Assembly: GCF_016785085.1 (NCBI RefSeq)
Contig: NZ_JAENHO010000009.1
Span: 124,001-188,000, forward strand
Direction: 5' to 3'
DNA length: 64,000 nt
Source of the DNA: Paractinoplanes lichenicola
GTDB taxonomy: Bacteria > Actinomycetota > Actinomycetes > Mycobacteriales > Micromonosporaceae
The first letter of the stretch is position 1. Every line of letters starts with the position of its first letter. The notes under the pieces are model-generated. The model was not told the origin of the DNA. It ran no database searches and was given only the letters and a program-made list of their open reading frames with translations. A program made the position numbers and the translations under genes. Positions 7,540 to 15,835 of the stretch are shown piece after piece.

Positions 7540-8085
7540 ATGGCACAAGAAGACCACGAATTGCTGCGCTCGATCGCCGCCGGTGACGCCGCCGCGCTCT
7601 CCCTCCTCTACGAGCGCCACTCCGGCCCGCTCTTCGGCTATCTGCTGCGCCTGGCGGGCGACCGGATGACCGCCGAGGAGATCCTGCAGGACACGATGCT
7701 CGCCGTCTGGCGGTCAGCCGGGGCGTTTCAAAGCCGCGCCAAGGTGTCCACCTGGCTGTTCGGCGTGGCCCGTCGTCAGGCCCACAACAGGCTGCGCCTG
7801 CGGTCCGCGCCCGAGCCCGCCGCCGAGCTGCCCGACCCTGCCGACCAGGGCGCCGGTCCCGAGGAGCTCGCGATCGCCGCCGCCGGTGGCACCCCGGTGG
7901 CCGTCGCCGTCGACCGGCTGCCCGCGCATCACCGCGACGTCATCGCCCTGGTTTTCGTGGCCGGGCTGCCGCTGTCCGAAGTGGCCGAGATCCTCGCGAT
8001 CCCCGTCGGCACGGTCAAGAGCCGCCTGCATCACGCCCGGGCCGCCGTCGCCGCGGCGCTCGTAGCCCAGGAGGTGCCCGAATGA
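7540..8085 (+). CDS. ECF-family RNA polymerase sigma factor (cassette 1)
   Basis: A 181-residue sigma-70 factor with regions 2 and 4 only. Region 2 contains LYERHSGPLFGYLLRLAGDR and EEILQDTMLAVW; region 4 is LPAHHRDVIALVFVAGLPLS through GTVKSRLHHARA. ATG 7540 lies 7 bases after GGGGGAGG; GTG 7534 is possible. It starts a five-gene operon with its zinc-finger anti-sigma, two permeases and an ABC ATPase. The stop codon originally overlapped the anti-sigma start (ATGA); a 35-base duplication now separates them. It probably controls its own operon. Confidence 0.9.
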   Translation: MAQEDHELLRSIAAGDAAALSLLYERHSGPLFGYLLRLAGDRMTAEEILQDTMLAVWRSAGAFQSRAKVSTWLFGVARRQAHNRLRLRSAPEPAAELPDPADQGAGPEELAIAAAGGTPVAVAVDRLPAHHRDVIALVFVAGLPLSEVAEILAIPVGTVKSRLHHARAAVAAALVAQEVPE

Positions 8086-8137
8086 AAGACCACCTTCCCG
8101 CGCAGGAGGTGCCCGAATGAAAGACCACCTTCCCGCG
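8068..8137 (+). repeat. 35-bp perfect tandem duplication across the sigma/anti-sigma junction
   Basis: Bases 8068-8102 and 8103-8137 are identical. The unit holds the last sigma codons, GGAGG, the ATGA stop/start overlap and the first seven anti-sigma codons. Copy 1 leaves a 12-codon open frame (8082-8120) whose TGA overlaps the ATG of the anti-sigma gene at 8117, again as ATGA. Confidence 0.95.
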
Positions 8138-8974
8138 TACGCCGCCGGAGTGCTCGACGCCGCCGAGAGCGCCCGGGTCAGCGAGCACCTGGCCGACTGC
8201 CCCGATTGCCGCGCCGACCTCGCCGCCTGGCAGTCGATCGCCACCGCGGCCCCGCCCGCCCGGCTCTCCCCGCCCGACCCGGCCCGGCTCGTGCGCACGG
8301 TCCTGACCCGCAGCGCGACCGAGCCCGTACGGGAATCCGGTCGTCCCCGGCGGCTGCGGCACCTGGCCGCGCTGCTGCTGGCCGAGGCCCGCCTCATCCG
8401 TCCGGCCGTGCCGATCGCGTCGGCCCTGGTGATGGCGCTCGGCGTGGCCGTCGTGCTGCTGCAACCCGTCGCCGGCTCGGCCGGTCTCGTGCTGTCGCTG
8501 ATCGCCCCGCTGGTCGCGGCGGCCGGGGTCGCGGGCACCTACCGCGCCGGCCCGGAGCTGATCGCCTCGCTACCCACGTCCGGCCGCCTGCTGTTGCTCG
8601 TACGGCTGGCCTTGGTCTTCGGGTACGACCTGGTGCTGGCGACGGCGGCGTCGGCCGTGCTGGCCGCGGGCAGCCTGCACACGCTGATCGCGGCCTGGCT
8701 GGGCCCGATGGCGCTGCTGGCCTCGCTGAGCCTGCTGGTCGCCGTCCGGTTCGGACCCGACGTCGCGCTCGGCGTGGCCGTAGGCCTGTGGTCCGTTCGC
8801 GTGCTGGCGGCCGGCGTGTTGCTGCCCGACGGCTGGCCGGCCCGGTTCATCGTGGCGTCCTGGTCGACGACTGCGCCCGTCCTGGCCGTCAGCGCCGCGG
8901 CCGCGATCGTCGCCGTCGCCGTCCCGGGTCGCGGTGAACCCGGGGGCGGCCGGCGCGCTACCCATTCGATGTGA
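8117..8974 (+). CDS. zinc-finger anti-sigma factor fused to a polytopic membrane domain (cassette 1)
   Basis: A 285-residue membrane protein. The N-terminal zf-HC2 module has the zinc ligands H24, C28 and C31 (HLADCPDC). After a cytoplasmic linker come about six hydrophobic segments from residue 95 on. The anti-sigma module should hold the cognate sigma factor at the membrane. The large membrane part is unusual for single-pass anti-sigmas and resembles that of the second cassette (20778-21575). ATG 8117 is used because it is coupled to the mini-frame made by the duplication. It overlaps the next gene by 4 bases. Confidence 0.85.
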   Translation: MKDHLPAYAAGVLDAAESARVSEHLADCPDCRADLAAWQSIATAAPPARLSPPDPARLVRTVLTRSATEPVRESGRPRRLRHLAALLLAEARLIRPAVPIASALVMALGVAVVLLQPVAGSAGLVLSLIAPLVAAAGVAGTYRAGPELIASLPTSGRLLLLVRLALVFGYDLVLATAASAVLAAGSLHTLIAAWLGPMALLASLSLLVAVRFGPDVALGVAVGLWSVRVLAAGVLLPDGWPARFIVASWSTTAPVLAVSAAAAIVAVAVPGRGEPGGGRRATHSM

Positions 8975-9666
8975 GACCGAAAACCCTTTGGCGGTACGAG
9001 ATACGCCGCGCGGGCTGGACGGCGGTGCTCGGCCCGCCGATCGCCGTCGCCGTGGGCGTGCTGGCCGCCGTCGCGAACCCGGTGCCGAGCGACACCAACA
9101 CCGCACGTGTCCTGATCGGCGCCCTCGAGATGGCCCTGCCGCTGACCGCCGGGGTGGCCTGCGCCTCGCTCGTCGGACGCGACCCGGCGGTCGAGATCCA
9201 GCTGGCCGTGCCCACGCCGTACCGGGAAACGCTTTTGCGCCGGACCGTGGTGACCCTGGGCTGGGCCGCGCTGGTGGCCGCCCTGACCGCCGCGGTGCTG
9301 ATCGCGACCGGCTGGTGGGCCCGCTGGCCGGACAACCACGGGGTGATCGCCGGGCAGCTCACGTGGGCCGCGCCGACCCTCGCGCTGGGCGGCCTGGGCC
9401 TGGCCGCGGCCGCCGTGAGCCGCAGCCCGGGTGCGGCCGGGGCGCTGGTCACGACGGTGTGGGCGATCCAGCAGTTCTTCGCCGGGCTCGCGCAGCAGCA
9501 CCTGCCGGGCCGCATGCTCTACCTGTTCGCGACCACCCGCGGCGCCGACCCCGCCGACTGGACGGCCAACCGGCTCACGCTGATCGCCGTGGCGGTCGCG
9601 CTCGTCGCGCTGGCGCTGGTCGTGCTGGGCCGCTCCGAACGACTCATCTCCGAGGACGACGAATGA
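8971..9666 (+). CDS. ABC-2 type permease-like membrane protein
   Basis: A 231-residue protein with about six transmembrane segments, starting at a GTG inside the 4-base overlap with the anti-sigma gene. The pattern (charged MRPKTLWRYEIRRAGW start, then alternating hydrophobic segments and a loop with VEIQLAVPTPYRETLLRRT) fits ABC-2 exporter subunits. It is tightly coupled on both sides and probably forms a transporter with the next permease and the ATPase at 10472. The substrate is unknown. Confidence 0.75.
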   Translation: MRPKTLWRYEIRRAGWTAVLGPPIAVAVGVLAAVANPVPSDTNTARVLIGALEMALPLTAGVACASLVGRDPAVEIQLAVPTPYRETLLRRTVVTLGWAALVAALTAAVLIATGWWARWPDNHGVIAGQLTWAAPTLALGGLGLAAAAVSRSPGAAGALVTTVWAIQQFFAGLAQQHLPGRMLYLFATTRGADPADWTANRLTLIAVAVALVALALVVLGRSERLISEDDE

Positions 9667-10475
9667 TCGCGACCCTGCTCTACGAGTTCCGCATGCAGAT
9701 CCGCAAGCGCTCGGTGTGGATCGTGCCCGCGCTGACCCTCGTGCTGTTCGTGCTGATCGGCGGCAGCCTGCTGCGCGACCTGTTCGACCCGGCCGAGCGG
9801 CCCCCGGAGGCCCGGCTGGCCGTGGTCGGGCTGGCCGTGCAGATCCACGCCCTGCTGTCGATCGGGTTCGGCTGCCTGCTGGCCGACCGGCTCGTGCGCG
9901 ACGACCGGCTGCGCGTCGCCCCGATCCTCGATGCCACCCCCGCCTCGCCGGGCGCCCGGCTGGTCGGCAAATACCTGGGCGCGGGCGCGGCGACCGCGGT
10001 GCCGATCGCCGTGGCCTTCTTCGGCTTCGCCACGGCGTACGCGGGCAGCTCTGGATCTTGGAGTGCCCTGCCGTGGGCGCTGGCCGTGTTCGGTGCCGTG
10101 ATGGTGCCGGGTCTGCTCTTCGTGGCGGCGTTCGCGCTGACCGTGCCGCTGATCATGCCGGCCCCGCTGTTCCGCGTGCTGTTCGTCGGCTACTGGCTGT
10201 GGGGCAACGTGGTCACGCCCGACCTGATGCCGACGCTGTCGCGGACCGTGCTCAACCCGCTCGGCGGCTATCCGATGGCCGCCCTGTTCGACTTCGCGGG
10301 CATCGACGGCGACGACCAGTGGGCGGGGCCGTTCCCCGGCGCCACGCTCAACTTCCTGCGGCCCGAACCGACCCCGCTGATCGCCTGGCTGTCGATCGCC
10401 CTGCTGCTCGTGCTCGCCGCGGCCGCCCTGACCGGCGGTCACCTGGCCCGCCTCGCCGAAAGGACCCGCTCGTGA
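9663..10475 (+). CDS. ABC-2 type permease
   Basis: A 270-residue polytopic protein beginning MIATLLYEFRMQIRKRSVWI, a typical ABC-2 permease N-terminus with a cytoplasmic amphipathic helix before the first membrane segment. A large loop with YPMAALFDFAGIDGDDQW precedes the last segment. ATG 9663 overlaps the previous stop by 4 bases and the stop overlaps the ATPase GTG by 4 bases, so the genes are translationally coupled. The substrate is unknown. Confidence 0.82.
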   Translation: MIATLLYEFRMQIRKRSVWIVPALTLVLFVLIGGSLLRDLFDPAERPPEARLAVVGLAVQIHALLSIGFGCLLADRLVRDDRLRVAPILDATPASPGARLVGKYLGAGAATAVPIAVAFFGFATAYAGSSGSWSALPWALAVFGAVMVPGLLFVAAFALTVPLIMPAPLFRVLFVGYWLWGNVVTPDLMPTLSRTVLNPLGGYPMAALFDFAGIDGDDQWAGPFPGATLNFLRPEPTPLIAWLSIALLLVLAAAALTGGHLARLAERTRS

Positions 10476-11356
10476 GAATCGAGATCGCCGGCCTGACCAA
10501 GACGTTCCGCGGGGGAGTGGCCGCCCTCGACGGGCTCGACCTGACCGTGCCGACCGGCATGTTCGGCCTGCTCGGAGCCAACGGCGCGGGCAAGACGACG
10601 CTGATGCGCATCCTGGCCGGCATCGCCCGCCCGACCGCCGGCCGCGTCACCGTGGGCGGGCACGACCTGGCCACGACGGCGGGCCGCCACGCCGTGCAGC
10701 GCGGCCTGGGCTACCTGCCCCAGGATCTGGGCGTCTATCCCGACCTGACGGCCCGGCAATTCCTCGACTACGTCGCGCTGCTGAAAGGCCTGGACGACCC
10801 CACCGTACGGCGTCGTCGCGTCGGCGAGCTGCTCGAAGTGGTGGCCCTGACCGGCCAGGCGAACCGCCGGCTGCGCGGCTTCTCGGGCGGCATGCGTCAG
10901 CGCGTCGGCATCGCCCAGGCGCTGCTGGCCGACCCGCGACTGCTGATCGTCGACGAGCCCACGGCCGGGCTCGACCCCGAGGAGCGCATCCGCTTCCGCA
11001 CGCTGCTGTCCCAGTTCGCCGGCGACCGTACGGTGTTGCTCAGCACCCACATCGTCGACGACATCGCGCAGACGTGCCGCGAGGTCGCCGTGCTGTCCCG
11101 GGGCCGCCTGGCCTTCCGCGGCACCGTCGAGTCGCTGACCCGCGAGGCCGCGGGCCGGGTCTGGTCGCTCACCACCGCCGGCCCGCCGCCGCCGGACGGC
11201 ACGGTCGTCTCGGCCCTGCCCGCCGCGGAGGGCGGCATGCGCTATCGGATCGTCGCCGCGACCGCCCCCGGCCCCACCGCCCAGCCGCTCGAACCGGCCC
11301 TGGAGGACGGCTATCTGACGGTGGCCGCCCCGGAGCGATCCGCGCTGAACGCATGA
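10472..11356 (+). CDS. ABC transporter ATP-binding protein (cassette 1)
   Basis: A 294-residue ATPase of the ABC-2 exporter class. Walker A GANGAGKT is at residues 35-42, the signature is FSGGMRQRV, and Walker B is LLIVDEPTAGLDP, followed by the switch His in LLSTHIVDD. The last 70 residues are an extra C-terminal domain seen in drug-exporter ATPases. The GTG start overlaps the permease stop. It powers the two preceding permeases. Confidence 0.9.
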   Translation: MRIEIAGLTKTFRGGVAALDGLDLTVPTGMFGLLGANGAGKTTLMRILAGIARPTAGRVTVGGHDLATTAGRHAVQRGLGYLPQDLGVYPDLTARQFLDYVALLKGLDDPTVRRRRVGELLEVVALTGQANRRLRGFSGGMRQRVGIAQALLADPRLLIVDEPTAGLDPEERIRFRTLLSQFAGDRTVLLSTHIVDDIAQTCREVAVLSRGRLAFRGTVESLTREAAGRVWSLTTAGPPPPDGTVVSALPAAEGGMRYRIVAATAPGPTAQPLEPALEDGYLTVAAPERSALNA

Positions 11357-11818
11357 CCCAGACTGGGTGGATGACTGGCCATGTGGTGTTGCTCGCCGGA
11401 TACAGCGAGCAGCAACCGGTGAATGAGGTAGTGCCCGCCACCCTTGTCGAGGACGGTGTGTACGACGTTCTGGGCAGCCCCGCGATGGCGTACGGCTGCG
11501 CGGCCGGCGACCGGGTCCGGGTCGCCGCCGACGGATCGTTCGAGGTGCTGCGCCGCGGGGGGCAACGTTTGCCTTTCGGTGCTGCCCGAGACGACGCCTG
11601 ACGACGATGACGTGGCCGAGCTGCGGGACGCCTTCGACCGGCTGGACGGCCTCGTCGAGCTGCCCGCGGACCGGCGCTTCATCGTCATCACCGTGCCCCT
11701 GACGGCCGGCTTCCCGGCCATCGAGGCTGCCGTGAACGCGTGGACCGCCGCCCGTAACTGTGGCTGGGAATACGGCAACGTCCACGATGAGGACTGGTGG
11801 GTCGGGGAGCCGGGCTGA
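11353..11818 (+). pseudogene. DUF4265 gene, frameshifted at a G6 run
   Basis: Two overlapping frames together give one DUF4265-like protein of about 154 residues. Frame 1 starts at ATG 11353 (overlapping the ATPase stop) or 11371 and runs through EDGVYDVLGSPAMAYGCAAG to VLRRGG. The match then continues in the next frame from NVCLSVLPE to DEDWWVGEPG at 11818. The break falls on six consecutive G at 11557-11562; removing one G restores a single frame. It may be a sequencing error, a real decay or a slippery site. The in-frame product as given ends at 11601. Confidence 0.75.
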
Positions 11819-11824
11819 CGGGTG

Positions 11825-11998
11825 CTATTTGGCGCGGAGGCGGAGCATCCCGCGCGCGGTCCAGAGTAGACCGATGAGCAGGGCGCCGACGATGGCTACC
11901 GTGCTGACCGGGCCGTCGAGCACGGAGACCAGCCCGACCGTGATGCCGTAGGCGATGGAGAGAAGGACGAGCAGGCGGGTGGAGAGAATCCCGTTCAT
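11825..11998 (-). CDS. small two-helix membrane protein
   Basis: A 57-residue protein with two predicted membrane segments (LLVLLSIAYGITVGLVSVL and VAIVGALLIGLLWTARGML) and a basic C-terminus (RLRAK). No family recognised. ATG 11998 is chosen; ATG 12010, four codons upstream, is equally possible. There is no clear ribosome binding site. It is divergent from the histidine kinase gene at 12110, with about 110 bases between the two starts. Confidence 0.55.
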   Translation of the reverse strand: MNGILSTRLLVLLSIAYGITVGLVSVLDGPVSTVAIVGALLIGLLWTARGMLRLRAK

Positions 11999-12109
11999 GT
12001 GAGTCAGCATGGCCGTGGGGGTGGCCCGCGCGGTGCCACCGGTCGGGGGGATTTCGATTCCGACGACAGTTGGATGCGCCGGGTCGCGGGCGGCTGCGAT
12101 CCTATGGGG

Positions 12110-13252
12110 ATGGCCGACCTCGCGGGGCGTGACGAGTGGCGTCGTCATACCGGTGTCTGGCACGCCGGGTTCGGGTTGCTGGCCGCGGTCACCGGGGCCT
12201 TGCTGGTCACGCAGGGACGCCCGATCGGCCTGCCCCTGCTCGCGGCGCTGGGCGTCTGGTATGCGGCGGTCGGGGCGCGGGCCGTGCGGGACGGGGAGCA
12301 GGGGGCCGCCGGTCTGCTCTACGTCGCCGGGGCGTTGCCGCTGACGCTCGCGCTGTTCGCGGTGCACCCAGTGTGCGCGGTGCTGTTGTTCTGCCTCTAT
12401 TCGCACATCTGGGCGGTGCTGCCGCCGCGCCGCGCGCTCGTCGCGACCGTGCTCGCACTGGTCGGCACGGCCGCGGTGACGGTGGTCAGCGGCGGGCTGA
12501 CCGCCGAAGTGTTCGTCACCGCCGCGGCCGGCCTGTTCATCGCGGCCGGGCTGGGCCTGTGGATCACCCGGATCATCCAGCAGAGCCAGGAACGCGCGGG
12601 CCTCGTCGCCGACCTGACGCGGACCCGGGCCGCACTGGCCGACATGAGCCGCCGGGCCGGTGCGCTGGCCGAACGTGAGCGGCTGGCCCGCGACATCCAC
12701 GACACCCTCGCGCAGGGTTTCACCAGCGTGTTGCTGCTGCTGGAGGCGGCCGAGGCGGAGCCGGAGCCTGAGTCCGCGCGGCGGCACCTGACCCGGGCCC
12801 GGCACACGGCCAAGGAGAATCTCGACGAGGCCCGCGCCCTGATCGCCGCGCTGGCCCCACCGGCGCTGCGCGACGCCACCCTGCCCGACGCGCTGCGCGT
12901 GCTCGTCGGCCGGGTCGGGGCCGACCTGCCCGCCCCGCCCGCCCTTGCCGTCACCGGGACACCGCGACCGTTGCCCGCCGATCAGGAGGTCGCGCTGTTG
13001 CGGGTCGCCCAGGAGGCGCTGACCAACGTACGCCGGCACGCCGCGGCCGCCACCGTCGGCGTGGAGCTGGAGTACGCGGACGGCGTCGTGCTGCGGGTGA
13101 CCGACGACGGCCGCGGGTTCGACCCGGCCGCGCTCACCGGCGGTTTCGGCCTGTCCGGCATGCGCGAACGCGTGGCGCAGGTCGGCGGCGTGCTGGCGGT
13201 GCGATCGGGACCGGACGGCACCACCGTCACGGCCGAACTGGTGGCTCCGTGA
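12110..13252 (+). CDS. NarL-type sensor histidine kinase
   Basis: A 380-residue kinase. Residues 15-155 carry five or six membrane segments with almost no extracytoplasmic domain. The HisKA_3 dimerisation region follows (LAERERLARDIHDTLAQGF) with phospho-acceptor H197, then the HATPase domain with an N-box in RVAQEALTNVRRHA and G-boxes DDGRGFDP and GGFGLSGMRER. ATG 12110 is chosen because the family N-terminus starts there; ATG 12104 is two codons upstream. It overlaps the response regulator by 4 bases. The signal is unknown, perhaps membrane stress. Confidence 0.88.
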   Translation: MADLAGRDEWRRHTGVWHAGFGLLAAVTGALLVTQGRPIGLPLLAALGVWYAAVGARAVRDGEQGAAGLLYVAGALPLTLALFAVHPVCAVLLFCLYSHIWAVLPPRRALVATVLALVGTAAVTVVSGGLTAEVFVTAAAGLFIAAGLGLWITRIIQQSQERAGLVADLTRTRAALADMSRRAGALAERERLARDIHDTLAQGFTSVLLLLEAAEAEPEPESARRHLTRARHTAKENLDEARALIAALAPPALRDATLPDALRVLVGRVGADLPAPPALAVTGTPRPLPADQEVALLRVAQEALTNVRRHAAAATVGVELEYADGVVLRVTDDGRGFDPAALTGGFGLSGMRERVAQVGGVLAVRSGPDGTTVTAELVAP

Positions 13253-13875
13253 CGGTCCGGGTGTTGCTGGTCGACGACCACCCGGTCGTACGGGAAGGGT
13301 TGCGGGCCGTCCTCGAGGCCGAGCCGGACATCACCGTCGCGGGCGAATGCGGTTCCGGCGACGAGGCCGTACGGGAGGCCGCCGCGCTCCGGCCCGACGT
13401 CGTGCTGATGGACCTGCGCCTGCCCGGCCTCGACGGCGTGGCCGCGACCCAGCGGATCGTGGCCGACCGGACCGCGGCGGTGCTGGTGCTCACCACGTAC
13501 GACACCGACGGCGACATCACCCGGGCGGTCGCCGCCGGGGCCGCGGGCTATCTGCTCAAGGACAGCTCGCGGCAGCAGCTGGCGGCCGCCGTACGGGCCA
13601 CCGCGCGGGGCGAGACCGTGCTGGCCCCTCGGGTCGCCGCCAAGCTGGCCGACCACGTACGCGGCACCGGCCCGGAACTGACCCCGCGCGAGCTGGAGGT
13701 GCTGCGCTGCGTGGCGACCGGCATGTCCAACCCGGAGACCGGCCGCCACCTGTTCATCAGCGAGGCGACCGTGAAGAGCCACGTGATGCGCATCTTCGAG
13801 AAGCTCTCGGTGCGCGACCGCACGGCCGCCGTCACCGCCGCCATCGCCCGCGGAATCCTGCCACCGCCGGGCTAG
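13249..13875 (+). CDS. NarL/FixJ-type response regulator
   Basis: A 208-residue two-domain regulator. The receiver domain has the acidic pocket D9/D10, phospho-acceptor D55 (VLMDLRLPG) and Lys in YLLKDSS. The C-terminal LuxR helix-turn-helix reads LTPRELEVLRCVATGMSN through EATVKSHVMRI. The GTG start is coupled to the kinase stop (GTGA). It is the cognate partner of the kinase. Its TAG stop now lies at the outer edge of a MITE-like element. Confidence 0.92.
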   Translation: MTVRVLLVDDHPVVREGLRAVLEAEPDITVAGECGSGDEAVREAAALRPDVVLMDLRLPGLDGVAATQRIVADRTAAVLVLTTYDTDGDITRAVAAGAAGYLLKDSSRQQLAAAVRATARGETVLAPRVAAKLADHVRGTGPELTPRELEVLRCVATGMSNPETGRHLFISEATVKSHVMRIFEKLSVRDRTAAVTAAIARGILPPPG

Positions 13876-14039
13876 GTCCTGTTTCGTAGTGGGGGTGGGT
13901 GCGAGGCCGGGTCCAGATTTCGTCTGGTGGTGGCCCGGGGAAGCCTGGCTCCCGGGGTTGGAACCTGGCTTTCCCGGGACGCCGCCAGGCGGGATCTGGG
14001 CCCTGCCGCAGCCCCGCCCCCACTACGAAACAGGGCCTA
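13873..14039. mobile_element. MITE-like element, copy 1 (IS5/IS427-like ends)
   Basis: A 167-base element including TA at each end. The ends are near-perfect inverted repeats of about 26 bases (GGTCCTGTTTCGTAGTGGGG against GGCCCTGTTTCGTAGTGGGG). Internal hairpins include CCAGA/TCTGG. A second copy at 39603-39770 is about 96 % identical. The end sequence and TA target duplication resemble the IS427 group of the IS5 family. It encodes nothing convincing and would need a transposase in trans. It supplies the outer stop codons of both flanking convergent genes. Confidence 0.85.
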
Positions 14040-15110
14040 AGCCGCGGCGGCCATCGTGCGGCGGTATTCGTGGACCGGGCGCCAGCGGTCGTGCAGGGTT
14101 GTGATCAGCGAGATCATGACCAGGAAGAACAGGGTGTCGTAGCCGTCGAGCTGGTTGTCGAGGATCCAGTTGGCCACCGTGGCGAAGGCGACGTTGAGCA
14201 GCAGGCGGGCCAGGAACGAGAGCACAGTGTTGCGGATCGTCCAGCTGCGGCGGGCGACGGCCAGCGAGATGGCCGCGTTGACGACGACCGTGATGGCGAC
14301 GCCGACGATCAGGTTGCTCGTCGAGCCGGTGTAGTCGGGGAGCATCTGGGCGAAGATGGTGCAGAGCAGGCCGAGCAGCACGGCCTTCTCGAAGGTGTTC
14401 CACGACCAGACCTTGTCGTTCTGCACGCGCCAGGCGCTGCGCTCGTGCGGCTCGTCGATGGCCTCGGGCTGCGGCTCGGGACGGAACTGCCACGACCAGT
14501 CGGTGGGCCGCAGCCGGGGCCGCACGGCCCGCTGGAACACCACGACGAGCCCGGCCAGCAGGGCGATCAGCAGCCCGATGGCCCACTGGTGCTGGGCAAG
14601 CTGGTCGGTCACGTCGAGCTGGGCGACGTGCAGCCACCACTCCTGCGGCAGCTTGATCACCACCCAGATCACGCCGGCCAGGCTCAGCCACCAGCCGATC
14701 AGCAGGGTCACCGGCGACCAGCGCGAGCGAATGGTCTCGTACGCGATGAAGAAGTACTCGAAGACGTTGGGGAACACGAGCAGCAGCCAGCGCAGCTGCG
14801 TGAGCTCGAAGACCAGCGCCCCGGCCAGCCGGTAGTAGAACAGGAACCGGGAGATGCGGAACGCCGGCTCGCTCGTCCAGTTGCGCAGCGTCGACAGGTA
14901 CGCGATGGACAGGTAATACACGTCCATGGCCTTGTCGTACGACTGATAGCCGGGCGGGTCGTAGCCGAACGCCTGGAAGATCGTCTGGTCGACCCCGTCG
15001 AGCACCAGGCAGGCGATGACGGCCGGCAGCGGGTAGTAGGGGATGGCCAGCGGCAGCAGGAACCGCGCCGCCACGACGGCGACGAAGGCCAGCGCGGCTC
15101 CCGTGCTCAC
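14037..15110 (-). CDS. polytopic membrane protein of unknown function
   Basis: A 357-residue protein with eight to nine hydrophobic segments. Conserved-looking loops include GVDQTIFQAFGYDPPGYQSY near the N-terminus and DWSWQFRPEPQPEAIDEPHE before the last three segments. No family recognised. The start MSTGAALAFVAVVAARF is read directly into the first membrane segment. It lies 12 bases downstream of the secreted protein gene at 15123, so both are probably one operon. Its TAG stop is shared with the MITE edge. Confidence 0.72.
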   Translation of the reverse strand: MSTGAALAFVAVVAARFLLPLAIPYYPLPAVIACLVLDGVDQTIFQAFGYDPPGYQSYDKAMDVYYLSIAYLSTLRNWTSEPAFRISRFLFYYRLAGALVFELTQLRWLLLVFPNVFEYFFIAYETIRSRWSPVTLLIGWWLSLAGVIWVVIKLPQEWWLHVAQLDVTDQLAQHQWAIGLLIALLAGLVVVFQRAVRPRLRPTDWSWQFRPEPQPEAIDEPHERSAWRVQNDKVWSWNTFEKAVLLGLLCTIFAQMLPDYTGSTSNLIVGVAITVVVNAAISLAVARRSWTIRNTVLSFLARLLLNVAFATVANWILDNQLDGYDTLFFLVMISLITTLHDRWRPVHEYRRTMAAAA

Positions 15111-15122
15111 ATACGCAGACTG

Positions 15123-15695
15123 TCAGAGACAGGGCGGCGTGTAACGGTCGACCCGCAGTCCGTGAAAAGCGAGCTTGTTCGGGGTCTTGCCGACGAACAC
15201 GAAACCGCGCGCCTCGCTGACGGCCGTCGCGAAGCTGTGGGCGGGCTGGCCCAGCTCGGCCACCGGACCCCAAGCGGACGGGCGGAAGCTGAAGAACCTG
15301 GTCACCGTACGGCCGTGGGTGGACGGGATGCGGGTGGCCCACTGGGCGCCGCCGCTCCAGTGCGAGGCCGGGCGCAGCTGCAGGTAGACGTCGTCGGTGG
15401 CGCTGTACGTGAGCCGGAACCCGGCCGAGCGCGACAGGTCGGCCTGCGCCTCGAACTCGTTCGCCAGCCACAGCACCGCAACGTGCCACTCGTCGTTCAG
15501 GAACTCGATCTTGGCCGTGTAGCCCCGGTGGCGGGCCGGGACCAGCATGCTGCCGGTGGCCGGCACGGTGGTGCCCTCGCCGCTCGCGATCCACTGCTGG
15601 TAGCGGTCGATCGACGGGGTCGCGCACTCGCGCGCGGAGCCGGCATGCGGCAACGGACTGGCCAGCATCACCACGGACAACAGCGCCGCAAGCAT
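15123..15695 (-). CDS. secreted protein of unknown function
   Basis: A 190-residue protein beginning MLAALLSVVMLASPLPHAGS, a Sec signal peptide, followed by a mature domain rich in beta-type sequence with two Cys at its ends (RECATPSID, YTPPCL). ATG 15695 is chosen because GGGGG lies about 8 bases upstream and the signal peptide starts there; an upstream-extended frame lacks such support. It is the first gene of a likely operon with the membrane protein 14037. The family is not recognised. Confidence 0.65.
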   Translation of the reverse strand: MLAALLSVVMLASPLPHAGSARECATPSIDRYQQWIASGEGTTVPATGSMLVPARHRGYTAKIEFLNDEWHVAVLWLANEFEAQADLSRSAGFRLTYSATDDVYLQLRPASHWSGGAQWATRIPSTHGRTVTRFFSFRPSAWGPVAELGQPAHSFATAVSEARGFVFVGKTPNKLAFHGLRVDRYTPPCL

Positions 15696-15835
15696 CAGTA
15701 AACCCCCACAAGATGAGCGGATCAGTAAGGTTTGTTCAGAGTAAACTGCAGTCAAGTTTATCGATGGAATTGGCATAGTCGGATGAGCCCGGATTGGCGT
15801 GTCAGAAACTTCGCGAAGCAAGTACTTTGGGGGAT

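Noticed and set aside
13889-14023. Short frames inside the MITE-like element
   Set aside because: They do not correspond to a transposase fragment and differ between copies at the frame level.
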